A DNA stretch of 64,000 nt from Amycolatopsis vastitatis (GTDB lineage: Bacteria; Actinomycetota; Actinomycetes; Mycobacteriales; Pseudonocardiaceae), in NCBI RefSeq assembly GCF_002234595.1, contig NZ_NMUL01000016.1, forward strand, positions 186,001 to 250,000, given 5' to 3'. The notes beneath the pieces were generated by a model. That model was not told where the DNA came from, ran no database searches, and saw only the letters and a program-made list of their open reading frames with translations. Numbering within the stretch: the first letter of the stretch is position 1; the number at the start of each line of letters is the position of its first letter. The translations under genes were made by a program, and so were the position numbers. Shown here piece by piece: positions 62,864 through 64,000 of this stretch.

Positions 62864-64000
62864 GTGAGCGACGAGGGTCGTCTGGTCGCCGATCGGTACC
62901 GCATCGTCGGCCGGATCGGCACGGGCGCGATGGGGGCCGTCTGGCAGGCGCACGACGAGGTCCTGGGCCGCACCGTGGCCATCAAGCAGCTCCTGCTCCA
63001 GCCCCACCTGGACGAGCACGACAAAGAGGACGCCCGGCAGCGGACGATGCGCGAGGGCCGGATCGCGGCCCGGCTGCACCACCCGAACGCGATCTCGGTC
63101 TTCGACGTCGTCACCGACGACAACGGCCAGCCCTGCCTGATCATGGAGTACCTCAACTCCACCAGCCTGGCCACCGTGCTGCAGGAACGCCGCACGCTGC
63201 CGCCGACCGAGGTGGCGCGCATCGGCGCCCAGGTCGCCGCGGCGCTGCGCGAGGCGCACGCGGTCGGCATCGTGCACCGCGACATCAAGCCGGGCAACAT
63301 CCTGCTCGGCGGCAACGGCGTCGTGAAGATCACCGACTTCGGCATCTCCCGCGCCAAGGACGACGTCACGGTCACCAAGACCGGGATGATCGCCGGCACC
63401 CCCGCCTACCTGGCCCCCGAGGTCGCCATCGGCGGCGAGCCCGGGCCGGAGTCCGACATCTTCTCCCTCGGCTCGACGCTGTACGCGGCCTGCGAGGGCC
63501 AGCCGCCGTTCGGGCTGTCCGAGAACACGCTCAGCCTGCTGCACGCGGTCGCGGCCGGGCAGATCAACCCGCCGCGCCAGTCCGGGCCGCTGGCCAGCGT
63601 GCTGGCCGTGCTGCTGCACCCGGACATCGAGCACCGGCCGACCGCCGAGGAGTGCGAAGAGCTGCTCGCCGCCGTCGCCCGCGGGGAGACACCGCTCGGC
63701 GGCCCGGCCGAAGACACCATGCTGGCGCCGTCCGCCGGCGTCCTCGGCGCCGCCGCGGTCGCCGACCCGAACGCGACCCAGATGTTCGACGAGGTCCCCG
63801 CCGGTCACTCGGGCACGCTGCTCGGCGACGCGGCCCCGACCCAGGCCGTGCCGTACTACGACGAGGACGACTACCCGGCAGCCACCGGCTACCCGGAGGA
63901 CGACTACGACGGGTACGACCACTACCCGGCGGACAACCAGCACGGGGGCGTGCCGCCCGGGCTGGCCGCGACCCGCGCCGTCCCGGTGCCGCCGCACGAG
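62864..64000 (+). CDS. Serine/threonine protein kinase, PknB-like (truncated by window edge)
   Basis: The first 379 codons are present. GGGAGG lies before the GTG. The kinase domain spans about 10-265: glycine loop GTGAMG at 19-24, catalytic Lys41 in VAIKQ, HRDIKPGN with Asp140, the DFG Asp158, and an APE motif. After it comes an acidic Asp/Tyr-rich linker (YYDEDDYPAATGYPEDDYDGY) toward an expected transmembrane segment. The extracellular domain is outside the window. Two anchored proteins directly upstream could be partners or substrates, but this is inference. Confidence 0.93.
   Translation, partial: MSDEGRLVADRYRIVGRIGTGAMGAVWQAHDEVLGRTVAIKQLLLQPHLDEHDKEDARQRTMREGRIAARLHHPNAISVFDVVTDDNGQPCLIMEYLNSTSLATVLQERRTLPPTEVARIGAQVAAALREAHAVGIVHRDIKPGNILLGGNGVVKITDFGISRAKDDVTVTKTGMIAGTPAYLAPEVAIGGEPGPESDIFSLGSTLYAACEGQPPFGLSENTLSLLHAVAAGQINPPRQSGPLASVLAVLLHPDIEHRPTAEECEELLAAVARGETPLGGPAEDTMLAPSAGVLGAAAVADPNATQMFDEVPAGHSGTLLGDAAPTQAVPYYDEDDYPAATGYPEDDYDGYDHYPADNQHGGVPPGLAATRAVPVPPHE

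Overview
The window is high-GC actinobacterial chromosome, most likely Amycolatopsis or a close Pseudonocardiaceae relative. Support comes from the GC-rich codon use, frequent GTG starts, many leaderless TAnnnT promoters, actinobacterial families (DUF3017, DUF1918, DUF1707, SCO4848-like, DUF6350), a LexA box of the TCGAAC-N4-GTTCGA type and a complete SOS mutasome cassette. The content resembles the Streptomyces coelicolor chromosomal core around sdhCDAB, dac, trpS, folD, purN/purH, sucCD, pcrA and chorismate mutase. That genus call and the synteny are recalled knowledge and were not computed. No rRNA, tRNA, CRISPR array, insertion sequence, prophage or large biosynthetic cluster was seen.

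Layout. 1-2.2 kb: a truncated exported protein and a secreted GH27 alpha-galactosidase, separated by a 22-bp perfect inverted repeat. 2.5-6 kb: succinate dehydrogenase sdhCDAB with a strong terminator. 6-14.5 kb: a membrane protein, a candidate small RNA, a secreted subtilase, a penicillin-binding D,D-carboxypeptidase, an acyl-CoA-dehydrogenase-like oxidoreductase coupled to an HxlR regulator, a YihY membrane protein and trpS. 14.6-30.3 kb: a patchwork of regulators (MarR, TetR, AraC, ArsR), transporters and DNA repair enzymes, plus icd and folD. 30.5-33.4 kb: a 947-residue protein that ends in a TNT-type NAD glycohydrolase toxin domain and begins with a YezG-like immunity-type domain. 34.6-41.4 kb: a broken methyltransferase and the SOS mutasome imuA'-imuB-orf-dnaE2, behind a 32-bp perfect palindrome centred on a LexA box and with a 21-bp tandem repeat inside the cassette. 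43.3-51.2 kb: purN-purH, membrane proteins and sucCD. 51.3-58.5 kb: a large repeat-bearing membrane protein, a secreted M23 peptidase, an SOS-box small gene and pcrA. 58.7-64 kb: chorismate mutase, small membrane proteins and the start of a Ser/Thr kinase.

The metabolic genes cover several TCA steps (icd, sucCD, sdhCDAB), one-carbon and purine synthesis (folD, purN, purH) and aromatic amino-acid supply (aroQ, trpS). The repair genes (imuA', imuB, dnaE2, pcrA, exonuclease III, an HhH-GPD protein) form a second theme. Two of these loci carry perfect SOS boxes.

Two architectural habits recur. At least a dozen genes begin 5-7 nt after a TAnnnT/nAnnnT -10 element and so are probably translated from leaderless mRNAs. 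Six convergent gene pairs end in a shared 4-bp bidirectional stop (CTAA, CTAG or TTAG), leaving no room for a terminator. Two pseudogenes keep intact leaderless promoters. All coordinates and residues were read by eye; homology statements rest on motif recognition, not on searches.
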